From the NCBI GenBank assembly GCA_934754655.1, contig CAKVIC010000021.1:1-10913 (forward strand): 10,913 nucleotides of DNA, written 5' to 3'. Under the pieces are notes generated by a model. The model was not told where the DNA came from and searched no databases. It worked only from the letters and a program-made list of their open reading frames with translations. The stretch is from an uncultured Candidatus Melainabacteria bacterium. GTDB lineage: Bacteria > Cyanobacteriota > Vampirovibrionia > Gastranaerophilales > Gastranaerophilaceae. Made by a program: the position numbers and the translations under genes. Below, piece by piece: positions 1 through 4,511 of the stretch. Every line of letters begins with the position of its first letter. The stretch's first letter is position 1.

Positions 1-42
1 AAACGCGAGCGAGCAAGACAATTACACCCCTGCCCAGATAAT

Positions 43-69
43 AATCCCAGTTAGCCACTGGGATTTTTT
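43..69 (+). terminator. Rho-independent terminator of an upstream transcript
   Basis: An 8-bp perfect stem (AATCCCAG at 43-50, CTGGGATT at 58-65) with a 7-nt loop runs into a T tract at 63-69. It would end a plus-strand transcript whose gene lies left of the window. Bases 1-40 hold no recognisable gene end; they resemble, in inverted orientation, the sequence at 922-964. Confidence 0.7.
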
Positions 70-149
70 GTTAGGGTGGATTCTCACGCAAAAATCAAAG
101 ATTTTTGGGTTCTTCCCTCCATTTGCTTATGATATAAATGTTTGATTTA

Positions 150-226
150 TAATACTTTACACGTAAAACGTGACATTTAGTCACGTTTTACTGCTCGCAA
201 ACGGAGTCCTTACCCCTGCCCAAGTT
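150..226 (-). repeat. Inverted, diverged relative of the 130-bp repeat head
   Basis: Read on the minus strand this stretch has the block GGTAAGGACTC (complement of 204-214), also found at 673-683 and 803-813, followed at nearly the same distance by a hairpin with the same apex GAC-TAAAT-GTC. Here the hairpin is a perfect 12-bp stem (163-174 with 180-191). The stem bases differ from those of the tandem repeats while the loop is kept, which suggests a related structured element rather than chance. The rest of 70-160 is AT-rich and contains only a weak 8-bp hairpin at 89-107. Confidence 0.5.
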
Positions 227-238
227 AAAAAAGAGGTT

Positions 239-250
239 GAACTTTTGTTC
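239..250. promoter_or_regulatory. LexA-like (SOS box) operator
   Basis: GAAC-TTTT-GTTC at 239-250 fits the GAAC-N4-GTTC core of the Gram-positive-type LexA operator exactly. Its right half is shared with a second palindrome, TGTTCGAACA (246-255). The site overlaps the expected -35 position of the promoter with -10 at 272-277, where a repressor would block transcription. That this genome encodes a LexA with this specificity is an inference. Confidence 0.5.
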
Positions 251-277
251 GAACATACTCTGATTTTATTGTATAAT
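248..277 (+). promoter_or_regulatory. Promoter of the small hydrophobic peptide gene
   Basis: A perfect -10 TATAAT lies at 272-277. The -35 position (248-254, TTCGAAC) is a poor match to TTGACA and is embedded in the LexA-like site. Transcription would start near 284, giving a leader of about 100 nt before the ATG at 382. Confidence 0.6.
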
Positions 278-325
278 ATGTGTATTATTGCACGTTAAAA
301 GTATTAAAGGGGACACACCGTATAA

Positions 326-374
326 CCCTCCACTAGCACAGACAATTTGGTGGAAATTAAACTAGAAAGGAGGG
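326..374 (+). promoter_or_regulatory. Leader structure able to mask the Shine-Dalgarno
   Basis: CCCTCC at 326-331 is complementary to the Shine-Dalgarno GGAGGG at 369-374, and CTAG at 333-336 can extend the stem with CTAG at 362-365. A competing partner for CCCTCC is the GGGG run at 309-312. Such masking of the ribosome site is common in type I toxin mRNAs. The pairing is seen in the sequence; its operation in the cell is inferred. Confidence 0.45.
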
Positions 375-381
375 CGAAGTT

Positions 382-465
382 ATGTCGCATGGTAAATTAC
401 TACTAATAATAAAAGTAGTAACAGTACTATTGTTACTACTTTTAAGTTCTTTATCTGCCTCATAG
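382..465 (+). CDS. 27-aa hydrophobic peptide, candidate type I toxin
   Basis: The ORF begins with a very strong Shine-Dalgarno (AAGGAGG, 8-nt spacing) and encodes 27 residues: a short polar start MSHGK, an almost unbroken Leu/Ile/Val segment (about residues 6-21, with one Lys at 11), and a Ser/Ala-rich end SSLSAS. This is the size and build of membrane-active type I toxins such as TisB (29 aa, LexA-controlled in E. coli), but there is no recognisable sequence family match. Context supports the idea: LexA-like operator and promoter upstream, a leader that can hide the ribosome site, a terminator hairpin just downstream, and a convergent minus-strand promoter. The coding DNA itself folds: bases 410-423 pair with 431-444 as a 14-bp stem, and TTACTACT occurs twice (397-404, 433-440), each able to pair with AGTAGTAA at 414-421. 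A caveat is that the Leu-rich product could be a by-product of a structural RNA built from these repeats. Confidence 0.5.
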   Translation: MSHGKLLLIIKVVTVLLLLLLSSLSAS

Positions 466-516
466 AGAACGGTGGATTGAGTATAGTATTGAGACTGCTA
501 TACTCAAGTCCTCTAT
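400..516 (-). ncRNA. Candidate antisense RNA (antitoxin) to the peptide mRNA
   Basis: The RNA is inferred from the promoter at 523-551. It would be fully complementary to the toxin terminator hairpin and to most of the 27-aa ORF. A plausible end is the 13-14 bp stem formed by 444-411, which on this strand is followed by UUUUAUUAUU, a weak but terminator-like tail near 400-405. This gives an RNA of roughly 110-120 nt, a usual length for antitoxins overlapping the 3' part of a type I toxin mRNA. The 3' end is uncertain. Confidence 0.4.
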
Positions 517-528
517 ATTTTTATTATT
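477..528 (+). terminator. Terminator of the peptide mRNA
   Basis: TTGAGTATAG (477-486) and CTATACTCAA (498-507) form a perfect 10-bp stem with an 11-nt loop, followed by a T-rich stretch at 513-529. It lies 12 nt after the stop of the 27-aa ORF. The T-rich tail also contains the -10 of the opposing promoter. Confidence 0.6.
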
Positions 529-551
529 TACGATAACCCCTCGTTTGTCAA
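523..551 (-). promoter_or_regulatory. Convergent promoter for an antisense RNA
   Basis: On the minus strand a consensus -35 TTGACA (complement of 546-551) is followed after exactly 17 bp by AATAAT (complement of 523-528, five of six matches to TATAAT). Transcription would start near 516 and run into the terminator and coding region of the small peptide gene. It is the best -35/-10 pair in this half of the window. Confidence 0.6.
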
Positions 552-629
552 GTGCTCGTAAAACAAATTTTTCAATAAAATTAACACTTTTGCCTTGTCT
601 GTGGTTCTACAACACTACATTATACGTAA
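552..629. other. Non-coding spacer, nothing recognised
   Basis: This AT-rich stretch lies between the antisense promoter and the next terminator. A TATAAT on the minus strand (complement of 617-622) has no matching -35. No ORF with a ribosome site was seen. Confidence 0.4.
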
Positions 630-668
630 CCAATAAAAAAGAGGTAAAAATACCTCTCTTTTTATTGG
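630..668 (-). terminator. Strong terminator after the tRNA-like 3' ends
   Basis: CCAATAAAAAA-GAGGTA (630-646) pairs with 651-668 to give a 17-bp stem with a single bulged C (658) and an AAAA loop; on the minus strand it has a U-rich descending arm. It directly follows the minus-strand sequence TTACCGCCGCCA, and the final CCA bases are part of the stem. It would end minus-strand transcripts coming through the tandem repeats and could also act on the plus strand. Confidence 0.65.
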
Positions 669-791
669 CGGCGGTAAGGACTCTGCCGAGAAAAAGTTGA
701 CTAAATGTCAAGTTTTTCGAGAGGTTGAAGCCCTCATCACGGTAGTGATGACGGGTTCAATTCCCAAACAAAAAAGCCCTCTTGTGAGAGC
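662..791 (-). repeat. 130-bp tandem repeat, unit 1, with tRNA-Glu 3' end
   Basis: First of two 130-bp direct repeats (126 of 130 bases identical to 792-921). It opens with the complement of TACCGCC-G-CCA, i.e. the acceptor 3' strand, discriminator and CCA matching the tRNA-Glu at 1132-1203. It then has three hairpins: 691-717 (GAC-TAAAT-GTC apex), 724-760 (TTGAA.CCC.TCATCAC with GGTA loop) and 776-791 (terminator). The second hairpin arm plus flank reads GGGTTCAATTCCC, like a tRNA T-arm next to a long variable arm, but no complete tRNA can be folded on either strand. The minus strand is the likely transcribed strand, because the terminator stem pairs fully only there. Confidence 0.7.
770..791 (-). 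terminator. Terminator inside repeat unit 1
   Basis: On the minus strand GCTCTC-ACAA-GAGGGC is followed by six T (complement of 770-775). It comes 4 nt after the CCA of the tRNA-like end of unit 2, the same arrangement as a real tRNA gene with its terminator. Confidence 0.6.
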
Positions 792-921
792 TTATTGGCG
801 GCGGTAAGGACTCTGCCGAGAAAAAGTTGACTAAATGTCAAGTTTTTCGAGAGGTTGAAACCCTCATCACGGTAGTGATGACGGGTTCAATTCCCAAACA
901 AAAAAGCTCCCTTGCGAGAGC
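792..921 (-). repeat. 130-bp tandem repeat, unit 2, with tRNA-Glu 3' end
   Basis: Second copy, differing from unit 1 at 860, 908, 910 and 915. Three of the four changes fall in the terminator hairpin (900-921): unit 1 has a G-U wobble at stem position 3 and a Watson-Crick pair at position 5, unit 2 the reverse, and the third change is in the loop. All pairs are kept on the minus-strand RNA but would be A-C mismatches on the plus strand. Confidence 0.7.
900..921 (-). terminator. Terminator inside repeat unit 2
   Basis: On the minus strand GCTCTC-GCAA-GGGAGC followed by six T. The loop is a stable GNRA-type tetraloop. It is the counterpart of 770-791. Confidence 0.6.
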
Positions 922-945
922 TTATTGGCGGCGGTAAGGGGAATT
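922..945 (-). repeat. Third, partial repeat head with longest tRNA-Glu match
   Basis: The repeat starts a third time but breaks off after 939. From 929 to 945 it matches the 3' end of the tRNA-Glu gene (1132-1148) for 17 identical bases, reaching into the T-arm, and carries CCA next to it (complement of 926-928). Downstream the sequence diverges from both the repeat and the tRNA; 941-964 resembles bases 1-22 in inverted orientation. Confidence 0.6.
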
Positions 946-1110
946 CTCTTGCTCGTTCGCGTTTAACGTGTCTTCGCATTTTGTTTCAAGATTACATCTT
1001 TCACAAAATTGCTCCGCACTCAGCTCACTCGCGCTGACCCCCTGACAAGCTTTACAGCTTGTAGGGGTTCTTCTATGCCATATTAAAAACAGAATAAAAA
1101 AGGAATACAC
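922..1110 (-). CDS. Doubtful 62-aa ORF with cysteine pairs
   Basis: An open frame on the minus strand starts inside the terminator stem of tRNA-Glu and ends in the third repeat head (C-terminus SPYRRQ). It has two CxxC pairs (CKAC at 19-22, CERC at 36-39) and a further Cys at 45, which could suggest a small zinc ribbon, and a hydrophobic start. There is no ribosome site, and the frame crosses a 12-bp hairpin at 1039-1067 and repeat sequence. It is most likely a chance frame in a mosaic of tRNA-derived fragments. Confidence 0.15.
   Translation of the reverse strand: MYSFFILFLIWHRRTPTSCKACQGVSASELSAEQFCERCNLETKCEDTLNANEQENSPYRRQ
1039..1067. other. 12-bp hairpin between partial repeat and tRNA
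   Basis: CCCCT-g-ACAAGCT (1039-1051) pairs with AGCTTGT-AGGGG (1056-1067) around a TTAC loop, with one bulged G. There is no T run on either side, so it is not a simple terminator. It is the only structured element in the GC-richer stretch 946-1090. Confidence 0.5.
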
Positions 1111-1131
1111 TGAATGTATTCCTTTTTTATT
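1093..1131 (-). terminator. Terminator of tRNA-Glu
   Basis: A perfect 17-bp stem with a 5-nt loop, symmetrical in A and T runs, directly abuts the tRNA 3' end at 1132. It would stop tRNA transcription and can also act in the other direction. Confidence 0.8.
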
Positions 1132-1203
1132 CGGCGGTAAGGGGAATTGAACCCCTGTTTAGAGAATGAGAATCTCTCGTCCTAACCACTAGACGATACC
1201 GCT
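1132..1203 (-). tRNA. tRNA-Glu (anticodon CUC)
   Basis: The minus strand folds as a tRNA closely resembling bacterial tRNA-Glu: D-arm CGTCTAGTGGTTAGGAC, anticodon stem AGAGA/TCTCT with loop TTCTCAT (anticodon CTC, reading GAG), T-arm AGGGG-TTCAATT-CCCCT, acceptor TACCGCC and discriminator G. CCA is not encoded here: G is followed by A and the terminator. The first base is A, giving an A1-C72 mismatch at the top of the acceptor stem, where a G would restore a 7-bp stem. A promoter lies just upstream and a terminator just downstream, so it looks expressed. Loss of the first pair could mean sequence variation after element insertion, or an assembly or base-calling error. Confidence 0.92.
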
Positions 1204-1219
1204 ACGCGCCTATGTTTTT

Positions 1220-1247
1220 ATTATAAATCTAAAAAAAATTATAGCAA
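1220..1247 (-). promoter_or_regulatory. Promoter of tRNA-Glu
   Basis: On the minus strand TTGCTA (complement of 1242-1247), a 16-bp spacer and TATAAT (complement of 1220-1225). Transcription would start near 1213, ten bases before the mature tRNA end, with a GC-rich GGCGCG just before the tRNA. Confidence 0.65.
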
Positions 1248-1255
1248 TAATTTTA

Positions 1256-1264
1256 TGATATTAT
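1256..1264 (+). promoter_or_regulatory. Extended -10 promoter giving a leaderless tcdA mRNA
   Basis: TG-A-TATTAT (1256-1264) is followed after 6 nt by the ATG at 1271, so the expected start point falls on the A of the start codon. No -35 and no Shine-Dalgarno are visible. Confidence 0.5.
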
Positions 1265-1270
1265 TTAATT

Positions 1271-1984
1271 ATGCTAAATCAATTCTCAAGAACAGAAATT
1301 CTATTAGGCAATAACACAATGGAACGTTTAAAGAACGCAAAAGTTGCTGTATTTGGTGTTGGCGGAGTTGGTGGTTTTGCTGTCGAAGCCTTAGCGCGAA
1401 GCGGTATTGGCACATTAGATTTAATTGACAATGATATTGTAAGTTTAACCAATTTAAACCGTCAAATAATCGCACTACATTCAACTATTGGATTAAAAAA
1501 AGTTGAAGTTGCAAAGAATCGAGTTTTGGACATAAATCCTCACATCAAAGTCAACATTTATGATACTTTTTACACCCCTGAAACCAGCAAAAATTTTGAT
1601 TTTTCTAAATATGATTATATTATTGATGCAATTGATACTGTTTCCGGAAAAATTGAACTTGTTATGCAAGCAAATTTTTGCAAAACCCCAATTATAAGTT
1701 CAATGGGCGCAGGTAACAAGCTTGACCCAACAAGATTTGAAGTAGCTGATATCTATAAAACTTCTGTTTGTCCTTTGGCGAAGGTTATGCGTCAAGAATT
1801 AAAAAAACGTCGCATAAAAAAACTAAAAGTTGTTTATTCAAAAGAAACACCTATAAAACCTTTACCGACAGAAGAAGTTGTTGCAGGAAAGCGAAATATT
1901 GCAGGAAGTACAGCATTTGTTCCATCTACAGTAGGATTAATTATTGCATCAGAAGTAATTAAAGATTTAATCAAGGTTGATTAA
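1271..1984 (+). CDS. tcdA: tRNA threonylcarbamoyladenosine dehydratase (TcdA/CsdL family)
   Basis: E1-like ThiF/MoeB-fold enzyme that uses ATP to dehydrate t6A37 into cyclic t6A in ANN-decoding tRNAs; cytoplasmic. The N-terminus FSRTEILLGNNTMERL matches the family start; the nucleotide-binding loop is VFGVGGVGGFAVEALARSG (about 28-46), followed by the acidic DLIDNDIVSLTNLNRQ (about 50-65; D for ATP, N-x-x-R-Q for phosphate/magnesium), and the family-typical YIIDAIDTVSGK and MGAGNKLDPTRFEVADI. The ThiS/MoaD-type zinc cysteines of MoeB are absent, as in TcdA. The length of 237 aa is slightly below the roughly 260 of E. coli TcdA. It opens the plus-strand run, divergent from tRNA-Glu. There is no ribosome site; the start at 1271 is supported by the leaderless promoter. 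A generic ThiF-family protein is the alternative. Confidence 0.88.
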   Translation: MLNQFSRTEILLGNNTMERLKNAKVAVFGVGGVGGFAVEALARSGIGTLDLIDNDIVSLTNLNRQIIALHSTIGLKKVEVAKNRVLDINPHIKVNIYDTFYTPETSKNFDFSKYDYIIDAIDTVSGKIELVMQANFCKTPIISSMGAGNKLDPTRFEVADIYKTSVCPLAKVMRQELKKRRIKKLKVVYSKETPIKPLPTEEVVAGKRNIAGSTAFVPSTVGLIIASEVIKDLIKVD

Positions 1985-2006
1985 TATTTTTTCTAAATTC
2001 TATTTA

Positions 2007-2015
2007 TGTTAAAAT
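2007..2015 (+). promoter_or_regulatory. Extended -10 promoter before the sugar kinase
   Basis: TG-T-TAAAAT lies 22 nt after the tcdA stop; a start near 2022 would leave a 20-nt leader containing GGGGGA (2029-2034). It argues for starting the kinase at 2042, not at the upstream in-frame ATG at 2006, which lies before this start point. Confidence 0.4.
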
Positions 2016-2041
2016 ATTCAAAAAACATGGGGGATTTGTTT

Positions 2042-3085
2042 ATGAAAAAGGTTGTAACAATTGGTAGCGCAACAATGGACGTATTTGTAGAATGCGATGA
2101 AGCAAACATCGTTTCTGTATGTTCAAAAAACAAATGCGCAGATTTTATGAGTTATCCTTATGGCTCAAAAATCGACATCTCAACTTTTTCGTCAAATGTT
2201 GGAGGTGGCGGAATCAACACTGCTTGTAATTTTGACAACCTCGGATTCAAAACCTCTGCAATATTTAAAATCGGAAAAGACTTTTATTCTGAAGGGATTT
2301 TAGATTTTTTCAAAACCAAAACAGTCGGGCTAGATTATATTATTAAAAACAAACATACCTCAACCGGATTTTCAATAATTTTAGTAAGTTTTCAAGGCGA
2401 TAGAACTGTTTTAGCACATCGTGGCGCAAATGCTGAAATCAAGAAGGAAGAAATAGATTTTGACGCTATAAAAGAAGCTGATTTCTTGTACATTGCGCCA
2501 TTAAATGGAGATTCTAACAAAGTCTTAGAGCCAATTATCGAATTTGCGCATGAGCATAATACAAAAATCTGTTTTAATGCCGGAACAACCAGTTTAAAGC
2601 GTGGTTTTGAACATATAAATAAAATTTTAAAATCAGCACATATTGTTGTTATGAATAAAGAAGAAGCTATGATGGCAACCGGCATTGTTGTAAGACCTGA
2701 CACTAAAACTGAAAAATTCTCACACGAAATAATTCATACTGACATAAAAAAAATGTTAGAAATGTTAAAGGTTAAAAACTATCAAGTTATTGTAATAACT
2801 GACGGTAACAAAGGTGCTTACGCTTATGATGGCAACAAATTTTATTTTTGTGAAACTTTTCCGTCAGAAGTTGTTTCGACGCTTGGCGCTGGCGATTCTT
2901 TCGCTTCAACTTTTTGTGCTTCACTCGCTAAAAATGGTATTGATATTGGCAAAGCCTTAATGTACGCGTCTGTAAATTCATCTTCAGTTGTTTCAAAATT
3001 TGGAGCTACAGAAGGGCTATTGAATTTTGAAGAAATTGAAGAAAAATTAAAAAACAAACCTGATTACACTTATATTTTAGGATAA
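2042..3085 (+). CDS. PfkB-family carbohydrate kinase
   Basis: Ribokinase-fold kinase that phosphorylates a sugar or nucleoside with ATP; the substrate cannot be told. N-terminal strand VVTIGSATMDVFVE (4-17), the substrate-binding glycines NVGGGGINTACNFDNLG (52-68, PfkB signature 1), NKEEA (205-209), TDGNKGAY (253-260), and signature 2 STLGAGDSFASTFCASL (279-295) with the anion hole GAGD and catalytic base Asp285. The usual Asp of D-T-x-G-A-G-D is Ser279 here. The length of 347 aa is slightly long for the family because of an insertion around 22-45 (CSKNKCADFMSYPYG), a loop seen in some PfkB members of uncertain substrate. An in-frame ATG at 2006 would add 12 residues, but the ATG at 2042 has GGGGGA at 7-nt spacing and fits the family start. 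The next gene begins 4 nt after its stop. Confidence 0.88.
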   Translation: MKKVVTIGSATMDVFVECDEANIVSVCSKNKCADFMSYPYGSKIDISTFSSNVGGGGINTACNFDNLGFKTSAIFKIGKDFYSEGILDFFKTKTVGLDYIIKNKHTSTGFSIILVSFQGDRTVLAHRGANAEIKKEEIDFDAIKEADFLYIAPLNGDSNKVLEPIIEFAHEHNTKICFNAGTTSLKRGFEHINKILKSAHIVVMNKEEAMMATGIVVRPDTKTEKFSHEIIHTDIKKMLEMLKVKNYQVIVITDGNKGAYAYDGNKFYFCETFPSEVVSTLGAGDSFASTFCASLAKNGIDIGKALMYASVNSSSVVSKFGATEGLLNFEEIEEKLKNKPDYTYILG

Positions 3086-3089
3086 CATT

Positions 3090-3719
3090 ATGTTTCAATC
3101 ATTTTCACCAAATATGCTCAAAACTTTTGAACAATGTCCTAAAAGATTTGAATTTAAATACATAAAAAATATTTCCATGCCTGTTAACGATGAAATTTTT
3201 GAAAAAGGAAAAAATATTCACGCGCTTGCATCATATTATTTACGCAACGAAAACATTGATAAAATGGAAAAAGCGCTTAAGCCTGATGAATTTGAAATAT
3301 GGAATTATTTAAAAAAATGCGAATATTTTTCTTACAAAGCTATTAATACCGAGTATAATTTATCGGTCAAAATTGGTGAAATATTTTTTGGTGGACGTTT
3401 AGATGCTTTAGTTAAAAAAAATGATACTTATTACATTTTAGATTATAAAACAGGCTCAGCACCTAAAAACGCTAAATTTGATTATCAAACAATGATTTAT
3501 TTGCTTTGCGTAAAAGAATTTTTTAAAACTTATAATGTCATTTTCGTTTATCTTGATTTAAAAAACAAACAAGAAACAAAAATCGAATTATCAGAGAATC
3601 TTGCAAAAGAGTTTGAGGAAAAACTTTTGACAATAAGTAAAAAAATTCAGAAAAAAGATTTTATCGCAAATAAAAAAAGTAATTTTTGTCCTTGCGAATA
3701 TAATATTATTTGTTATTAG
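3090..3719 (+). CDS. RecB/Cas4-type PD-(D/E)XK nuclease domain protein
   Basis: Stand-alone nuclease domain of 209 aa related to the C-terminal domain of RecB/AddB and to Cas4. Active-site motifs are in order: SPNMLKTFEQCPKRFEFKY (6-24, with the family's S-x-x-x-x-x-x-C-P), His44, GGRLDAL (101-107, Asp105), DYKTG (118-122, Asp118 and Lys120), and DYQTMIYLL (131-139, Gln133). Cys16 and the C-terminal FCPCEYNIICY (Cys200, 202, 208) could hold an iron-sulphur cluster as in AddB and Cas4, although the usual C-x2-C spacing is C-x-C here. No helicase and no cas genes are nearby, so a repair or DNA-processing exonuclease is more likely than CRISPR adaptation. It starts 4 nt after the kinase stop with AGGA upstream, so translation is likely coupled. 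Confidence 0.85.
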   Translation: MFQSFSPNMLKTFEQCPKRFEFKYIKNISMPVNDEIFEKGKNIHALASYYLRNENIDKMEKALKPDEFEIWNYLKKCEYFSYKAINTEYNLSVKIGEIFFGGRLDALVKKNDTYYILDYKTGSAPKNAKFDYQTMIYLLCVKEFFKTYNVIFVYLDLKNKQETKIELSENLAKEFEEKLLTISKKIQKKDFIANKKSNFCPCEYNIICY

Positions 3720-3730
3720 ATTTGCGCTCG

Positions 3731-3739
3731 TGATATAAT
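3731..3739 (+). promoter_or_regulatory. Extended -10 promoter giving a leaderless tatD mRNA
   Basis: TG-A-TATAAT sits in the 27-nt gap between the nuclease stop and the tatD ATG at 3747, which follows 7 nt after the -10. A possible -35, TTGTTA (3710-3715), lies 18 bp upstream. No Shine-Dalgarno is present. Confidence 0.55.
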
Positions 3740-3746
3740 TTTCTTT

Positions 3747-4511
3747 ATGAAAGATTATTTAATAGATACGCATGCTCATATTGATATGCTTGAAGAGCCA
3801 ACAAATCAAGTACTTTTAGAAATGCAGGATTTTGGCGTAAAAAAAGTTATTATTCCATCTGTAGAAATTTCTACAATGCAAAATATTGTTAATATTGCAA
3901 ACCAAAATGAAAATATCTATGCAATGGTTGGGATTTTTCCATCTGAGGCTAAAACTTATAACAAAGATATTGAAGAAAAGATGATTGATTTTGCACAAAA
4001 CAAAAAAGTTGTTGCCGTGGGCGAAATTGGCTTAGATTATTATTGGGATAAGTCTTTCAACGATATCCAACAAGATGTTTTTATCAAACAAATTAAACTT
4101 GCAAACAAATTGAATTTGCCAATAGTAATCCATGATAGAGAAGCTCATAAAGATACTTTTGACATCCTCAAGGAACATAACCAAAATTCAAAAGTATTAT
4201 TTCATTGTTTTTCAGGTAGTGTTGAATTTATGCGAGAATGCGTAAAACAAGGCTGGTTTATTGCATTAGGCGGAGTCGTAACTTTTAAAAACGCAATCAA
4301 AATGAAAGAAGTTACCAAAGAAGTTCCGCCTGAAAAATTAATGCTTGAAACTGACTCTCCGTATTTAACTCCGGTACCATATCGCGGAAAACCAAACAAA
4401 CCGGCTTATGTAAAATATGTTGCAGAAGAAATCGCACAACTTAGAAATATGGCTTTAGAAGAAATTATAGATATAACAACTTCTAATGCAGAGGAATTTT
4501 TTGGAATATGA
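3747..4511 (+). CDS. tatD: TatD family metal-dependent deoxyribonuclease
   Basis: TIM-barrel amidohydrolase-fold nuclease (3'-5' exonuclease / DNase or RNase in DNA quality control); cytoplasmic. The metal ligands are present: DTHAH (7-11, His9 and His11), GEIGLDYY (92-99, Glu93), VIHDREA (127-133, His129), FHCFSGS (152-158, His153) and LETDSPYL (200-207, Asp203). The 254-aa length is normal for the family. The motif usually read as G-x-H-P is GIFP (62-65), with Phe replacing a commonly conserved His that is not one of the core ligands. The start follows the extended -10 directly. Its stop overlaps the next start as ATGA, so tatD and tlyA are translationally coupled. TatD near a RecB-type nuclease suggests a housekeeping DNA-metabolism group. 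Confidence 0.92.
   Translation: MKDYLIDTHAHIDMLEEPTNQVLLEMQDFGVKKVIIPSVEISTMQNIVNIANQNENIYAMVGIFPSEAKTYNKDIEEKMIDFAQNKKVVAVGEIGLDYYWDKSFNDIQQDVFIKQIKLANKLNLPIVIHDREAHKDTFDILKEHNQNSKVLFHCFSGSVEFMRECVKQGWFIALGGVVTFKNAIKMKEVTKEVPPEKLMLETDSPYLTPVPYRGKPNKPAYVKYVAEEIAQLRNMALEEIIDITTSNAEEFFGI

Noticed and set aside
3..143. Open frame from the window start to 143 on the plus strand (about 46 codons)
   Set aside because: It runs through a clear terminator at 43-69 and the sequence resembles the non-coding repeat family; no coding signature.
284..530. Known structural RNA (tmRNA, RNase P RNA, SRP RNA, 6S RNA)
   Set aside because: None of the conserved cores I know for these RNAs is present; the ORF with a strong ribosome site explains the region better.
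662..791. Possible type II tRNA (Ser/Leu) because of GGGTTCAATTCCC next to a variable-arm-like hairpin
   Set aside because: No acceptor stem or anticodon arm can be formed on either strand; the T-arm-like bases are largely explained as an arm of the TTGAA.CCC hairpin.
662..921. CRISPR array
   Set aside because: The units are 130 bp, adjacent and nearly identical throughout, with no short repeats separated by unique spacers, and no cas genes are present.
1269..1484. Minus-strand frame opposite tcdA, and similar frames opposite pfkB, tatD, the symporter, ybaB and the 10163-10792 gene
   Set aside because: They lie opposite or out of frame with well-supported genes and show no protein signature or ribosome site.
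2006..2041. Upstream in-frame ATG for the PfkB kinase
   Set aside because: It overlaps the extended -10 at 2007-2015, has no ribosome site, and would add residues before the conserved family start.
3090..3719. Cas4 identity for the nuclease
   Set aside because: No CRISPR or other cas gene is in the window and the cysteine spacing differs; a general RecB-type nuclease call is safer.
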